From positions 1 to 34,167 of the forward strand of contig MDTP02000066.1 of assembly GCA_001714685.2 (NCBI GenBank): DNA of 34,167 nucleotides, in the 5' to 3' direction. The stretch is from Methanosarcina sp. Ant1 (lineage in GTDB: Archaea; Halobacteriota; Methanosarcinia; Methanosarcinales; Methanosarcinaceae). The translations under genes were made by a program, and so were the position numbers. Of this stretch, positions 32,236-34,167 are shown piece by piece. The first letter of the stretch is position 1. Each line of letters starts with the position of its first letter. Under the pieces are notes generated by a model. It did no database searches. It was not told the origin of the DNA and was given only the letters and a program-made list of their open reading frames with translations.

Positions 32236-32541
32236 TTGGAAGTTAGCCTCTTTAAGGTTAGCTCCTCGAAGGTTAGCCTTTTCAAGGATAGCTCCTTGTA
32301 GGTTGGCCTTCTCAAGGTTAGCCCTTTCAAGGTTAGCCCCTTTAAGATTAGCCCCTATAAGGTTAGCTCCTTGAAGGTTAGCCTCTATAAGGTTAGCTCC
32401 TTTAAGGTTAGCCTCTATAAAGTTAGCTCCTTTAAGGTTAGCTCTCCGAAGGTCTTTTCTCTCTGGAGTATCAATTTCTATTTTGAGTTTATCGGATGCA
32501 AGTTCTTCTGGATTCCTTGTTTCACTCCCCTGTTTATTTTA

Positions 32542-32849
32542 AAGCAAGCCTTCAGTTATTAGCTAATAAGTAAGTCATTTTCTGCATTCTCAGATAGTGA
32601 AGAATTTAATAATCGCCTTCTGTGTGTTCCAATCAACTGTATTGTTTTAAACCAATATAATGCCTTTACATACGTATTTTTTTAGAACATTAATTCGAGA
32701 TCCACTTTTTTAAAGTCTATTTTTGGTACGATTTAGTTTTAAGGTCGTAATTTAGAGTATTCACAAAATATCTATATAGAATGTACCCCACAAATATAGC
32801 ATTAGGTCATTACTCCTAACTGAACTTTGATCCAGATCATGAAAATTGA
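32542..32849. other. AT-rich intergenic region, no gene seen
   Basis: It holds only AT-rich tracts (for example AAATATCTATATAGAATG near 32765-32782, a possible promoter element) between the pentapeptide gene and the arsC cassette. Confidence 0.35.
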
Positions 32850-33471
32850 ATTTCTTAGAGCCTGTCTTAAAATTAAATTTGACCAATCATAATACTAATC
32901 TATTATCATACGCAACAATATTGAGATGGCAACAAGTACGATATCACAGGAAAAGAAGAAGGTTCTCTTTCTTTGTACCCATAACTCAGCCAGATCCCAG
33001 ATGGCTGAAGGTCTTTTAAGATCTGTTTATGGAGACCGATACGAAGCATACAGCGCCGGTGTTGAGGCTACAACTGTTAATCCTCTTGCAGTAATGGTCA
33101 TGAAGGAGATAGGCATCGATATCTCTGGTCAGTATTCCAAAACTCCCCAAGAATATCAGGATATCATATTTGACCTGGCGGTCACGGTCTGCGACAACGC
33201 TAAAGCAGCCTGTCCTATCATCATCACGAATCTGGAGCGTCCTACCAAGTTAACTAAAGCACGAGAAGTAATCCATAAAAGTTTCGATGACCCTGCCACG
33301 ACTGTGGGATCGGAGGAGGAGCAGCTCAAGGTATTCAGGCGTGTCAGAGATGAGATAAAAGACTGGATCTCTCAGACACTCGGGAAATAATCCGGATTTT
33401 TGTTGTCTGCCTGGCATTATTTTTGCCCTTTTGAAGAAATTGTCTGAATTTTAAGACAGCCTCTAAGAAAT
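32850..33471. mobile_element. Inverted-repeat-bounded cassette carrying the arsC-like gene
   Basis: A 25-bp sequence at 32850-32874 (core TTAGAGCCTGTCTTAAAATT) is repeated inverted at 33447-33471 with one mismatch. Between them lies only the arsC-like gene, no transposase. The first bases (AGAGCCTGTC) resemble the ends of the other MITE family in the window. This fits a mobile insertion cassette mobilised in trans by a related IS; target duplication is not clear because the palindrome extends to the edges. Confidence 0.6.
32926..33390 (+). CDS. arsC: Arsenate reductase / low-MW phosphatase-fold protein (ArsC type)
   Basis: The 154-aa protein of the thioredoxin-coupled ArsC group has the phosphatase loop LCTHNSARS with Cys17-X5-Arg23, and two redox cysteines, Cys89 and Cys96 (VTVCDNAKAACP), at the spacing used for the disulfide relay in ArsC. 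HKSFDDPA near residue 126 corresponds to the general-acid Asp loop. It would reduce arsenate to arsenite for export. No arsR, arsB or acr3 gene is adjacent. The NPLAV and SKTPQE segments also fit. The ATG follows ATATTGAG, a weak ribosome binding site. The gene sits alone between 25-bp inverted repeats, which suggests transfer as a passenger. Confidence 0.88.
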   Translation: MATSTISQEKKKVLFLCTHNSARSQMAEGLLRSVYGDRYEAYSAGVEATTVNPLAVMVMKEIGIDISGQYSKTPQEYQDIIFDLAVTVCDNAKAACPIIITNLERPTKLTKAREVIHKSFDDPATTVGSEEEQLKVFRRVRDEIKDWISQTLGK

Positions 33472-33588
33472 CCTTCCTTGATCTAACTTCAAAGATTTAA
33501 TTTGTGACATATTTTGGAATAGATGCACTAGTTCAAAGAAGCATTTTTTGAGTTTTGTGATCGTTCAACTGAAAATAAGAGGAATAAT

Positions 33589-34038
33589 ATGAATGCCGAA
33601 TCTGGAAAAGATGAAAAAAAAATAACAGACGCTGTGTTTACTACTAACCTTGTCTTCTTTTGGCTTAAATCAAAATTATGTTTAACGAATAAAAGATTAA
33701 CAGGTCAAGTACCGAATACCATCTTAGGGTTTATTCCTGCAGGGAAGTCTGAAATAGTTCACCCAGTGAAATCAATTTCATCTGTAGGATATTCTACTAA
33801 AGCTCACCCCAGGAGATTAATTTTAGGACTCCTCCTTTTACTTTTTGGGCTAGCGATTCATTCTTTTGGATCGCTTCTTTATTTTTTACTAGGAATAATA
33901 ATGTTAAATAACAGTTATACTACTAAGTTTGAAGTTTTTACTAACACTGCTAGGCCACAAGGGTTTGAAATTTCAATTTTAGAAAAGTCGAAAATGGAAG
34001 ATTTTGTAACAGAAATAAAAACTTTAATTACTAAGTAA
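33589..34038 (+). CDS. 149-aa membrane protein with PH-like pattern
   Basis: The N-terminal half (ITDAVFTTNLVFFWLKSKLC, LTNKRLTGQVPNTILGFIPA) has the strand pattern of bacterial PH-like domains: an 'LTNKRL' turn and a 'GKSEIVHPVKSISSVGY' strand pair. One or two membrane helices follow (LILGLLLLLFGLAIHSFG, LLYFLLGIIMLNN, about residues 77-107). A last beta pair (YTTKFEVFTN, GFEISILEKSKMEDF) closes the fold, so the membrane hairpin is inserted within it. AGAGGA five bases before the ATG supports the start. The gene is alone on the plus strand after the arsC cassette. Family assignment is by fold pattern only. Confidence 0.6.
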   Translation: MNAESGKDEKKITDAVFTTNLVFFWLKSKLCLTNKRLTGQVPNTILGFIPAGKSEIVHPVKSISSVGYSTKAHPRRLILGLLLLLFGLAIHSFGSLLYFLLGIIMLNNSYTTKFEVFTNTARPQGFEISILEKSKMEDFVTEIKTLITK

Positions 34039-34167
34039 TAATGAAAATTGTAACTTTCCGCGTAACTCAAAATTAGAAATTCTCATATTCCAGTACTTCA
34101 CCAACTCGTAAGCAGTGATTATATAATCCGATTTCCAAAATAATAAAAGAGCTATATATATTGGGAT
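34039..34167. other. Right-edge intergenic sequence
   Basis: No gene. TTATATAATCCGATTTCCAAAATAA near 34118 weakly resembles the start of the dispersed repeat at 10131 and 19860. Confidence 0.25.

Overview
The window looks like a chromosomal stretch of a Methanosarcina-type methanogenic archaeon. The evidence is archaeal Nob1, an archaeal RecJ-like DHH protein with DnaJ-type zinc knuckles, a GfcR-type PRTase regulator, an AnfO-like protein, a PocR/PAS/HisKA_2 sensor kinase, an HdrD-like C-terminus at the left edge, AT-rich intergenic DNA, archaeal TATA-like boxes and GGAGG/GGTGA ribosome binding sites. No rRNA, tRNA or complete transposase gene was found.

Left part (1-10.7 kb), accessory and scarred. 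After the HdrD-like tail come an M50 protease, two very small genes, a four-repeat CRISPR-like array whose three spacers are identical, and a hidden 57-aa cysteine protein on the minus strand. A PocR-PAS sensor histidine kinase follows, bracketed by an inverted pair of ~31-bp IS-like ends. Then come a gene fragment, an AnfO-like gene on the minus strand, an 88-aa CxxCxxC protein, a two-repeat CRISPR-like relic, an ATP-grasp enzyme and the frameshifted remains of a PKD surface protein.

Middle part (10.7-19.5 kb), housekeeping: nob1, a gfcR-like regulator with a strong hairpin behind it, a RecJ-like DHH/S1/OB protein, a slipin-nfeD operon, a PurM/HypE-superfamily protein and hisH.

Right part (19.5-34.2 kb), phosphate-centred and full of small mobile elements. 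pstS is intact, but the rest of its operon has collapsed: the 5' part of pstC is joined directly to the 3' end of pstB, and phoU carries a frameshift at its start. Two same-orientation copies of one MITE flank this remnant and an inverted half copy lies further on. A frameshifted pentapeptide-repeat gene carries another ~133-bp MITE in its C-terminus with an 11-bp target duplication. Next is a minus-strand cluster: a protein with a PhoU/DUF47-like C-terminus, a PPDK-like protein that keeps its ATP and phosphohistidine domains but lacks the PEP/pyruvate barrel, and a CYTH / Ppx-GppA-like HD / CHAD fusion. This looks like an uncharacterised phosphate or polyphosphate system and is the strongest candidate for new biology here. 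A second pentapeptide-repeat gene, an arsC-like gene enclosed in its own 25-bp inverted repeats, and a small membrane protein close the window.
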